NCBI GenBank assembly: GCA_947374505.1
Contig: CANCCE010000063.1
Span: 1 to 12,971, forward strand
Direction of reading: 5' to 3'
From: Comamonadaceae bacterium
GTDB lineage: Bacteria; Pseudomonadota; Gammaproteobacteria; Burkholderiales; Burkholderiaceae_C
Length of the DNA: 12,971 nt
Shown here: positions 7,345 through 12,971 of the stretch, in pieces
How the letters are laid out: each line of letters begins with the position of its first letter
Numbering within the stretch: position 1 is the first letter of the stretch
Notes under the pieces: generated by a model
The model's input: the letters and a program-made list of their open reading frames with translations, nothing else
The model's database searches: none
What the model was told of the DNA's origin: nothing
Program-made: the position numbers and the translations under genes

Positions 7345-7350
7345 CGGAGC
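7345..7350 (+). promoter_or_regulatory. Ribosome-binding site deciding the CoA-transferase start
   Basis: CGGAGC (GGAG core 7346-7349) lies 13 nt before the ATG at 7363. The reading frame is open back to 7219, but those 48 extra codons overlap lysR in another frame and lack family similarity. The ATG at 7363 begins the conserved GLKVLELGQLIAGP region within a dozen residues, so it is the preferred start. Confidence 0.5.
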
Positions 7351-7362
7351 ACACTCTGGTCT

Positions 7363-8580
7363 ATGTCTATTTCCGCATCACTCGCTGCCTTGAGCGGCCT
7401 CAAAGTCCTCGAACTCGGTCAGTTGATCGCCGGCCCTTTTGCCGCCAAGACGCTCGCAGATTTTGGTGCGGACGTCATCAAAATTGAAACCCTAGGCGCT
7501 GGCGATCCACTGCGAAAATGGCGCTTGCTGAAAGACGGCACTTCCGTTTGGTGGCAGGTGCAGTCGCGCAACAAACGCTCGGTCGCGCTTGATTTACGGC
7601 AGCCCGAGGCGCAAGACATTGTTCGTTCACTGGCGGTTGAGTGTGATGTGGTGATCGAGAATTTTCGGCCTGGCGCGATGGAGGCTTGGGGTCTCGGCCC
7701 TGACGATTTACACCAGCTCAACCCCGGCCTGATCATGCTGCGCATCAGCGGCTACGGCCAAACCGGCCCCTACCGTGACCGCCCAGGCTTTGGCGTGGTG
7801 GCCGAGGCCATGGGCGGCCTGCGCCACTTGACGGCTGAACCCGACCACGTGCCGGTGCGCGTCGGCGTCAGCATTGGCGACACGTTGGCCGCGCTGCATG
7901 GGGTGATTGGTATTTTGGTGGCGCTGCAACACCGCGCCAAGACCGGTGAAGGTCAGGTGATCGACGTCGCTCTGTATGAGGCGGTCTTCAATTGCATGGA
8001 AAGCCTGCTGCCCGAGTACAGCGCCTTTGGCGCCGTGCGTGGCCCGGCCGGTAGCGCCTTGCCAGGCATCGCACCGAGCAACGCTTACCTGTGCAAGGAC
8101 GGCGCTTATGCCCTGGTCGCCGGCAATGGCGACAGCATTTTCAAGCGGCTGATGACGGTGATTGACCGCGCTGATCTGGGCACCGACCCCACGCTGGCCG
8201 ACAACACCGGGCGGGTGCTTCGTGTGGCGGAACTGGACGCTGCCATTGGGCTGTGGACTGCGGCGCACAGCGTTGACGAAGTCCTCGCGGCACTTGACGC
8301 GGCCTCGGTGCCCGCTGGCAAAATTTACACGGTGGCTGATATCGCGGCCGATCCGCATTACCAAGCCCGCGGCATGATACAGCAGGTGCAGATGGACGAC
8401 GGCAGCACACTGGCCGTGCCCGGCATTGTGCCGAAGCTCTCGCGCACGCCGGGATCGCACCGCCGCAACGCGCCCGACGTTGGGCAAGATACTCTGGCTG
8501 TCTTGCGTGAAGTGGGTTTGACCCCCGCGCAAATTCAAGCCTTGTATGAACGCGGCATCGTTGAAGGAATTGAAAAATGA
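7363..8580 (+). CDS. CaiB/BaiF family (class III) CoA transferase
   Basis: 405 aa, the normal length for family III CoA transferases. The N-terminal Rossmann part shows GLKVLELGQLIAGPFAAKTLADFGADVIKIE at about 12-42 and NKRSVALDL near 70-78. DVVIENFRPG follows at 95-104 and SGYGQTGPY near 129-137. The catalytic Asp is D173 in SIGDTLAALHG, aligned with Asp169 of formyl-CoA transferase, followed by RAKTGEGQVIDVAL. The enzyme moves CoA from a donor thioester such as succinyl-CoA to a free carboxylic acid through an aspartyl-CoA intermediate in the cytoplasm. It follows lysR by 34 nt, and its stop overlaps the start of the lyase gene (ATGA), so the pair probably acts in sequence: activation and then cleavage. 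The acid substrate is not identifiable from sequence; a 3-hydroxy-3-methyl dicarboxylic acid is the natural guess from the partner enzyme. Confidence 0.93.
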   Translation: MSISASLAALSGLKVLELGQLIAGPFAAKTLADFGADVIKIETLGAGDPLRKWRLLKDGTSVWWQVQSRNKRSVALDLRQPEAQDIVRSLAVECDVVIENFRPGAMEAWGLGPDDLHQLNPGLIMLRISGYGQTGPYRDRPGFGVVAEAMGGLRHLTAEPDHVPVRVGVSIGDTLAALHGVIGILVALQHRAKTGEGQVIDVALYEAVFNCMESLLPEYSAFGAVRGPAGSALPGIAPSNAYLCKDGAYALVAGNGDSIFKRLMTVIDRADLGTDPTLADNTGRVLRVAELDAAIGLWTAAHSVDEVLAALDAASVPAGKIYTVADIAADPHYQARGMIQQVQMDDGSTLAVPGIVPKLSRTPGSHRRNAPDVGQDTLAVLREVGLTPAQIQALYERGIVEGIEK

Positions 8581-9515
8581 AACGACTTTATTTCAACGAA
8601 GTGTCGACCCGCGATGGTTTTCAAATCGAGCCTGAATTTGTCCCAACCGACAGCAAGATCGCCTTGATTGACGCCCTCAGCGAATGCGGCTACGCCAAGA
8701 TCGAGGTGACGTCTTTCACCTCGCCTAAGGCGATTCCGATGTTGCGGGATGCCGAAGAAGTGATGGGGCGCATCAAGCGCGTGGCGGGCGTCGAGTACAC
8801 CGTGCTGGTGCCGAACTTACGCGGCGCCGAGCGGGCGCTGGAGTCGCGTGCCGACGAACTGAATCTGGTGATGTCGGTGTCCGAGACGCACAATTTGGCT
8901 AACTTGCGCATGCCCCGCGAACACAGCTTTTCGGCGCTGACGGAAGTCATCAAGCGGGTTGATGGCCAGACCCCTATCAACGTGTCTTTGTCTTGCGCCT
9001 TTGGCTGCCCGATGGAGGGCTTGGTGACGCAGCAAGAGGTGTTGCAGTGGGCGCAGCGCTTTGCTGATCTAGGCGTGCGTGGGTTGACCATTTGCGACAC
9101 CACGGGCATGGCGCATCCGGGGCAGGTGAGCCACTTGGTGGACGCTTTGCAAGCCAAGCTGACGCAGCAACTCACGGTGCATTTTCACAACACGCGCGGC
9201 ATGGGTTTGGCCAATATGTTGGCGGCCGTGCAGGGCGGTATTGAGCGTTTTGATGGCTCGCTGGGCGGGCTTGGTGGCTGCCCGTACGCACCCGGTGCCA
9301 GTGGCAATGTCTGCAGCGAGGATGCAGTTCACATGCTTCAGGCGATGGGCTACGACACCGGCATGGCGCTGGAGCGTTTGCTGCACGTGGCGCGCGAGAT
9401 GCCGACGATTGTGGGTCACGATGTGCCCGGCCAAGTGGCCAAGGCTGGCCCCAGCATGACGCTGCATCCTGCGCCGGCCTATGTCGCCGAACTGCGTCAG
9501 AAGTTTGCCGGCTGA
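8577..9515 (+). CDS. HMG-CoA lyase-family enzyme (hydroxymethylglutaryl-CoA lyase-like, DRE-TIM)
   Basis: 312 aa, matching the bacterial HMG-CoA lyase family. The TIM barrel carries NEVSTRDGFQ with catalytic Arg12 and metal ligand Asp13, the metal-binding H202-F-H204-N205 motif, and the glycine-rich flexible loop GGLGGCPYAPGASGN with catalytic Cys235 and metal-binding Asn244. It should split a 3-hydroxy-3-methylacyl-CoA into a keto acid and acetyl-CoA (HMG-CoA to acetoacetate and acetyl-CoA, or citramalyl-CoA to pyruvate and acetyl-CoA). The ATG lies in an ATGA overlap with the CoA-transferase stop, and AAGGAA at 8564-8569 is a good ribosome-binding site 7 nt before it. The all-present catalytic set implies an active enzyme. 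Specificity within the family is uncertain, so no symbol is given. It is the last gene of the lysR operon and converges on hslR. Confidence 0.93.
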   Translation: MKRLYFNEVSTRDGFQIEPEFVPTDSKIALIDALSECGYAKIEVTSFTSPKAIPMLRDAEEVMGRIKRVAGVEYTVLVPNLRGAERALESRADELNLVMSVSETHNLANLRMPREHSFSALTEVIKRVDGQTPINVSLSCAFGCPMEGLVTQQEVLQWAQRFADLGVRGLTICDTTGMAHPGQVSHLVDALQAKLTQQLTVHFHNTRGMGLANMLAAVQGGIERFDGSLGGLGGCPYAPGASGNVCSEDAVHMLQAMGYDTGMALERLLHVAREMPTIVGHDVPGQVAKAGPSMTLHPAPAYVAELRQKFAG

Positions 9516-9542
9516 CAGAGCCACTTGTTTAAGCCACAACGA

Positions 9543-9944
9543 TCAATCGATTGACGCACTCCAGCGATTGCCCCAGTTTTTGTCCATGCTGCGGCGGTCG
9601 CGTTTGGTCGGGCGGCCATGCTCGATGCTGTCTGCCGGCTCGTTGTTGAGCTTGCGCTGTTCGGCTGCCTGCTGACGGTTGTTGACACTTTCTGGGGTTT
9701 CTTCGTACAGCAGTTGCGCCACTGGCGCAGCCCCACGTTGCATGCTCAGGCCTTTGACGACCACGACCCTCAACACTGGCCCTTGGCGCAGGGTCAGCGT
9801 GTCGCCTGCCTTGACGTCGCGGGCGGGTTTGACATCTTGGCCGTTGATTTGAATTCGGCCTTTGTCGATTTCTTCAGCCGCCAAGGTGCGCGTTTTGTAA
9901 AAGCGGGCAGCCCACAGCCATTTGTCGATGCGCATTTTTTCCAT
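9543..9944 (-). CDS. hslR: Hsp15, S4-domain heat-shock RNA-binding protein
   Basis: 133 aa. Residues about 4-60 form an S4 RNA-binding domain with the Hsp15 signature MRIDKWLWAARFYKTRTLA, then IDKGRIQINGQDVKPARDVKAGD. The tail is basic and polar (QQAAEQRKLNNE, GRPTKRDRR), as expected for the RNA-contacting extension of the family. Hsp15 binds stalled 50S subunits carrying nascent chains and helps recycle them after heat shock. The start is ATG 9944, with ATG 9935 (residue 4) an alternative that would have GGA just upstream. The gene is 27 nt from the convergent lyase gene and divergent from tctC. Its function is unrelated to the surrounding catabolic genes, so it probably marks a border of core genome or is simply a neighbour. 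Confidence 0.93.
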   Translation of the reverse strand: MEKMRIDKWLWAARFYKTRTLAAEEIDKGRIQINGQDVKPARDVKAGDTLTLRQGPVLRVVVVKGLSMQRGAAPVAQLLYEETPESVNNRQQAAEQRKLNNEPADSIEHGRPTKRDRRSMDKNWGNRWSASID

Positions 9945-10074
9945 GCTCTATTATTTACGAATCAGTGAAGCTTAAAAAATAGTATGTTTCCCCGCAACCT
10001 AAAGCTGAAGTGCCATATAAATCGGGGGCATGATACTAACGCTTGTATAAAATTAACCATAAAGGAGATTTCCT
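9945..10074. promoter_or_regulatory. AT-rich divergent intergenic region for hslR and tctCBA
   Basis: 130 nt, clearly more AT-rich than the genes around it. For tctC, TATAAA at 10046-10051 is a -10-like box and AAAGGAGA at 10061-10068 is a near-perfect ribosome-binding site 6 nt before the ATG at 10075; no good -35 partner was found. Leftward, several A/T-rich hexamers occur near 9951-9984 but none is convincing. CCCCG (9990-9994) and CGGGG (10023-10027) form a loose inverted pair 28 nt apart that could be a protein-binding site. A match to the sigma-54 GG-N10-GC spacing was checked and does not fit. Confidence 0.5.
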
Positions 10075-11034
10075 ATGCGTCGTGACCTCTTTCTAAAATC
10101 CATAGCCGCGCTAGCCGCCACGGGTGCGTTTCCGCTGTCGGCCTTGGCCGCTGCCAATATCAAAATGATGATTCCCGCCAACCCCGGTGGTGGTTGGGAC
10201 ACTACCGGCCGTGCGCTCGGCAAAGCCTTGGTGGACTCAGGCGCTGCATCCACGGTGATCTTTGACAACCGTGGCGGCGCAGCCGGTGCATTGGGCTTGG
10301 CTCAATTTGTCAATGGCAGCAAGGGCGATGCCAACGCGCTGATGGTCATGGGTGCCGTGATGCTCGGCGGCCAGATCACCAGTAAGCCGGCGGTCAACTT
10401 GTCTCAGGCGACGCCGATTGCACGCCTGACCAGCGAGTACAACGTATTTGTGCTGCCGCCCAATTCGCCATTCAAATCAATGGCAGAGGTCGTTGCGCAA
10501 CTCAAGAAAGACCCCGGGAGCGTCAAGTGGGGCGGCGGTTCAAGGGGTTCCACCGAGCACATTGCAGCGGCCATGATCGCCCGTGAAGTCGGGGTTGATG
10601 CATCGAAGATCAACTACGTGGCCTTCCGGGGGGGCGGTGAAGCGACGGCAGCCATCTTGGGCGGCAACGTCACCATTGGTGGCAGTGGCTACAGCGAATT
10701 CGCCGAATACATCAATACCGGCAAGATGAAAGCACTCGCCGTGACGTCTGACACCCGCCTTAAAGGCGTGGCCGTGCCGACGCTCAAAGAGTTGGGCATC
10801 AACGTGGTGATTGGCAATTGGCGTGGCGTTTATGGTGCGCCTGGCATCACGCCAGCGGAACGACAGGCTTTGACGGCGCTGGTCCTGAAGGCCATCAAGA
10901 CCAAGTCGTGGGCTGAGGCTTCTGAGAAAAACAATTGGACGCCTGCGGTGCTGTCTGGCCCGGCTTTCGAGAAGTTTGTCGACGATGATTTCGCCAGCCT
11001 GCGTGCAACGATGGTCAAGTCAGGCATGATCTGA
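10075..11034 (+). CDS. tctC: TctC, periplasmic substrate-binding protein of a tripartite tricarboxylate transporter
   Basis: 319 aa. A typical signal peptide (MRRDLFLKS, a hydrophobic core at about 9-22, cleavage after SALA near residue 25) sends it to the periplasm. The ligand-binding region has PANPGGGWDTTGR at 34-46, FDNRGGAAGALG at 63-73, WGGGSRGSTEH at 152-162 and a YVAFRGGGEA stretch at 181-190. The GGGWD-x-TGR form is nearer to true TctC proteins than to the PAGGGTD Bug proteins. It captures a di- or tricarboxylate and hands it to TctAB. A strong ribosome-binding site (AAAGGAGA) precedes the ATG. It is the first gene of tctCBA and is followed by a hairpin that should keep its mRNA more abundant than that of tctBA. 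The exact ligand (citrate, citramalate, another hydroxy acid) cannot be read from sequence. Confidence 0.93.
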   Translation: MRRDLFLKSIAALAATGAFPLSALAAANIKMMIPANPGGGWDTTGRALGKALVDSGAASTVIFDNRGGAAGALGLAQFVNGSKGDANALMVMGAVMLGGQITSKPAVNLSQATPIARLTSEYNVFVLPPNSPFKSMAEVVAQLKKDPGSVKWGGGSRGSTEHIAAAMIAREVGVDASKINYVAFRGGGEATAAILGGNVTIGGSGYSEFAEYINTGKMKALAVTSDTRLKGVAVPTLKELGINVVIGNWRGVYGAPGITPAERQALTALVLKAIKTKSWAEASEKNNWTPAVLSGPAFEKFVDDDFASLRATMVKSGMI

Positions 11035-11059
11035 GCCGGATAAAGTTTGACGCTTAACG

Positions 11060-11102
11060 CTGCCCGGTGCTCGCAAGACACCGGGCAGTTTGTTTGATTT
11101 TT
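11060..11102 (+). terminator. Intra-operon hairpin with T-rich tail between tctC and tctB
   Basis: CTGCCCGGTG at 11060-11069 pairs perfectly with CACCGGGCAG at 11079-11088 around a 9-nt loop, giving a 10-bp GC-rich stem. The tail TTTGTTTGATTTTT (11089-11102) is T-rich though interrupted. This has the form of a rho-independent terminator. Because tctB starts within 20 nt of the tail, it is more likely a partial terminator or 3'-end stabiliser for tctC mRNA than the end of the operon. Confidence 0.8.
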
Positions 11103-11119
11103 ATTGAGTGATGTTTGTC

Positions 11120-11638
11120 ATGACTGCACCTGCTTCCCCAACCGCTTCTCCCTTTCAGACGGTCATTGGCATCGGCGTCGTTTTGTTGGCGCTGGGCTTG
11201 GCTACCGGGGCTTTGAGTATTTCTTCTGAAGCAGGTTATGGCGGCGTTGGGCCGAACTTCTTGCCGTGGGTGGTGGCGCTGGCGCTTCTGCTGTGCGGTG
11301 GCTTCATGCTTTGGGAATCACGTACTGGTGGTTTTCGGTCGCTTGACGAGCCAACGGGTGCCTCCAAAGCCTATTGGCCCGGATTCGTTTGGGTCTCAGC
11401 CGGCTTGTTGGCCAACGCCGCCCTCATCACCACCATTGGTTTTATCTTCAGTTGCACCCTGTGTTTTGTGCTGGCGGTGCAGGGCCTTCGCGGGGCTCAA
11501 GGCGACATGGACCGCCGCCCGGTGATGTGGTTCAAGGACATCCTGATTGGCTTGGCGATTTCGGCGCCCGTCTACTGGACCTTCACTAAATTCCTCGCTA
11601 TCAATCTGCCGGGTATCACCGGCAGCGGCTGGCTCTAA
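11120..11638 (+). CDS. tctB: TctB, small membrane subunit of the tripartite tricarboxylate transporter
   Basis: 172 aa from ATG 11120. ATG 11111 and GTG 11108 are in-frame alternatives; 11120 is favoured because the GAG-containing stretch at 11106-11108 is then at usable spacing. Four hydrophobic segments are visible, roughly residues 13-32, 47-64, 85-110 and 137-158, the usual TctB layout. The GYGGVGPNFLPWVVAL stretch between the first two is a common TctB feature (the family often has GPGFFP-like sequence there). TctB pairs with TctA in the inner membrane and is poorly conserved across the family, so the assignment rests on topology, this motif and its place between tctC and tctA. The tctA gene follows after 35 nt. 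Confidence 0.88.
   Translation: MTAPASPTASPFQTVIGIGVVLLALGLATGALSISSEAGYGGVGPNFLPWVVALALLLCGGFMLWESRTGGFRSLDEPTGASKAYWPGFVWVSAGLLANAALITTIGFIFSCTLCFVLAVQGLRGAQGDMDRRPVMWFKDILIGLAISAPVYWTFTKFLAINLPGITGSGWL
11606..11625 (+). other. Hairpin in the 3' end of tctB
   Basis: CTGCCGG (11606-11612) and CCGGCAG (11619-11625) form a perfect 7-bp stem with a 6-nt loop inside the codons for LPGITGS. A run of six T occurs 26 nt later (11652-11657), too far for a classical terminator. It may shape the mRNA between tctB and tctA, or be a by-product of codon choice. Confidence 0.3.
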
Positions 11639-11673
11639 GCACCCCTCTTCGTTTTTTCGGACTCACGCCTGCC

Positions 11674-12971
11674 ATGGATATCTTTAATCAACTGATGCAG
11701 GGTTTTGCCACTGCGGCCACACCCGTCAACCTGCTGTGGTGTTTTGTCGGCTGTGCGCTGGGCACTGCCATCGGCGTGTTGCCGGGCATTGGCCCCGCGG
11801 TGGCGGTGGCCATGCTGCTGCCGATCACCGCCAAGGTTGAAGCCACGGCCTCGATGATCTTTTTTGCCGGCATCTATTACGGCGCTATGTATGGTGGCTC
11901 GACCACCTCGATCTTGCTCAATACGCCGGGAGAAACCGCCAGCATGGTGACGGCGATGGAGGGCAACAAAATGGCCAAGAGCGGGCGCGCTGGCGCGGCG
12001 TTGGCCACGGCTGCGGTCGGTTCATTTGTCGCCGGCACCATCGCCACCGTGTTGGTGACCCTGTTCGCGCCCGTGGTGGCCGAGTACGCCGTCAAGCTCG
12101 GCCCGCCTGAGTACTTCATGCTGATGCTGTTGGCCTTCACCACCGTGAGTGCGGTGCTCGGCAAGAGCACGGTGCGTGGCATGACAGCGCTGTTCGTTGG
12201 CCTGGCTGCAGGCCTGATTGGCATGGACCAGATCTCCGGCCAAGCCCGTTACACCGGCAGTCTGCCGGAACTGCTCGACGGCATAGAAATCGTGTTGGTG
12301 GCGGTTGGGCTGTTTGCGGTGGCTGAAGCCCTCTACGCTGTGTTGTACGAAGGCCGCGTGGTCGAAGAGCAAAACAAGTTGAGCAAGGTCCACATGACGG
12401 CCCGTGACTGGCGTCGCTCCTGGCCGGCGTGGCTGCGTGGCACCGCCATTGGTGCGCCCTTTGGTTGCATTCCGGCAGGTGGCACGGAGATTCCGACCTT
12501 CCTGAGTTACGCCACTGAAAAGAAACTGGCCAAGGCCGATGTCAAAGATGAGTTTGGCAATCAAGGTGCGATTGAAGGTGTGGCCGGCCCCGAAGCCGCC
12601 AACAACGCCACCGTCACCGCCGCCATGATTCCGCTGCTCACGCTGGGCATTCCCACTTCCAACACCACGGCCATTTTGCTGGGGGCGTTTCAAAACTACG
12701 GCATTCAACCCGGCCCGCAGTTGTTCACCTCGTCATCGTCTTTGGTCTGGGCCTTGATCGCCTCGCTCTACATTGGCAACGTGATGCTGCTGGTGCTGAA
12801 CTTGCCGATGGTCGGGCTCTGGGTCAAGCTGCTCAAAATCCCCAAGCCTTACCTCTACGCCGGCATCTTGATTTTTGCGACAGTCGGTGTTTACGGCATG
12901 CGACAAAGCGCCTTCGATTTGTTCTTGCTCTACGCCATCGGCCTGCTGGGCGTGGTGATGCGGCGCTTTGA
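11674..12971 (+). CDS. tctA: TctA, large membrane subunit of the tripartite tricarboxylate transporter, 3' end cut by the window edge
   Basis: Open from ATG 11674 to the right edge: 432 codons of an expected roughly 500. Family landmarks are all present: GTAIGVLPGIGP at 30-41, GAMYGGSTTSILLNTPGE at 70-87, and EYFMLMLLAF at 146-155. In the second half are IPAGGTEIPTFLSYATEK at 266-283, EGVAGPEAANNA at 301-312 and TLGIPTSNTTAILLGA at 323-338. The repeated Gly/Pro-rich PGIGP and LGIPTSN loops sit in the two inverted halves and probably form the substrate path. TctA is the ion-coupled permease of the system; with TctB it accepts cargo from TctC. It is 35 nt downstream of tctB with only a weak ribosome-binding site, consistent with translational coupling. 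About the last 70 residues lie outside the window. Confidence 0.93.
   Translation, partial: MDIFNQLMQGFATAATPVNLLWCFVGCALGTAIGVLPGIGPAVAVAMLLPITAKVEATASMIFFAGIYYGAMYGGSTTSILLNTPGETASMVTAMEGNKMAKSGRAGAALATAAVGSFVAGTIATVLVTLFAPVVAEYAVKLGPPEYFMLMLLAFTTVSAVLGKSTVRGMTALFVGLAAGLIGMDQISGQARYTGSLPELLDGIEIVLVAVGLFAVAEALYAVLYEGRVVEEQNKLSKVHMTARDWRRSWPAWLRGTAIGAPFGCIPAGGTEIPTFLSYATEKKLAKADVKDEFGNQGAIEGVAGPEAANNATVTAAMIPLLTLGIPTSNTTAILLGAFQNYGIQPGPQLFTSSSSLVWALIASLYIGNVMLLVLNLPMVGLWVKLLKIPKPYLYAGILIFATVGVYGMRQSAFDLFLLYAIGLLGVVMRRF

Noticed and set aside
6645..7403. A 252-codon minus-strand open frame opposite lysR
   Set aside because: No recognisable domain, low-complexity composition, and full overlap with the LysR effector domain coding sequence.
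7708..8538. A 276-codon open frame on the minus strand opposite the CoA-transferase gene
   Set aside because: It is rich in His, Gln and Arg and lacks family motifs, and lies entirely opposite a gene with full catalytic motifs. It is the antisense shadow of GC-rich codon use.
9543..9554. Perfect 12-bp palindrome TCAATCGATTGA at the hslR stop codon, considered as a bidirectional terminator or operator
   Set aside because: It has no loop, so cannot form a useful hairpin, has no T-tract, and is short enough to arise by chance from the Ser-Ile-Asp-stop codons.
10021..10045. Possible sigma-54 promoter upstream of tctC from the GGGGGC...GC sequence
   Set aside because: The distance between the GG and the GC does not match the required 10-nt spacing.
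12022..12708. A 228-codon minus-strand open frame opposite tctA
   Set aside because: His/Gly/Gln-rich translation without hydrophobic or motif structure; tctA motifs run through the same stretch on the plus strand.

Overview
The window looks like a chromosomal segment from a GC-rich betaproteobacterium, most likely order Burkholderiales and possibly Comamonadaceae. The pointers are two tripartite tricarboxylate transporter (TTT/Bug) binding proteins, CaiB-type CoA transferase and HMG-CoA-lyase-type enzymes, tight operons and high GC. The taxonomic call is inference; there is no rRNA or other marker. No tRNA, CRISPR, insertion sequence or phage gene is visible.

Left half (1-6282, all minus strand). 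Read leftward from 6282, seven genes run almost without gaps: an orphan Bug-type periplasmic binding protein, an alpha/beta hydrolase, the ECF biotin transporter genes bioM (ATPase), bioN (EcfT) and bioY (S component), an AMP-forming acyl-CoA ligase, and a thiolase cut by the window edge. The spacings are 1, 18, 10 and 47 nt, then overlaps of about 20 and 22 nt, so one transcript is likely. Coupling biotin import to a carboxylate-activating ligase and a C-C bond-making or -breaking thiolase suggests work on biotin or a biotin precursor such as pimelate. This is a hypothesis.

Middle (6283-9515, plus strand). An 80-nt divergent region separates the leftward array from a rightward lysR - CaiB-family CoA transferase - HMG-CoA-lyase-family operon. 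The last two enzymes would activate a (hydroxy)carboxylic acid as its CoA thioester and cleave it to acetyl-CoA or a similar thioester plus a keto acid. The LysR regulator probably controls one or both directions.

Right part. hslR (Hsp15, a ribosome-recycling heat-shock protein) is on the minus strand at 9543-9944, convergent with the lyase gene. Divergent from it, starting at 10075, is a canonical tctC-tctB-tctA operon, with tctA running off the right edge. A strong hairpin plus T-rich tract lies between tctC and tctB and probably sets high expression of the binding protein relative to the membrane subunits.

Overall, the segment is a carboxylate uptake and CoA-dependent catabolism neighbourhood with a vitamin transporter built into one of its operons. 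All genes appear intact apart from the two cut by the edges. The only gene-free stretches are 6283-6362, 9945-10074 and 11035-11119, all under 300 nt.
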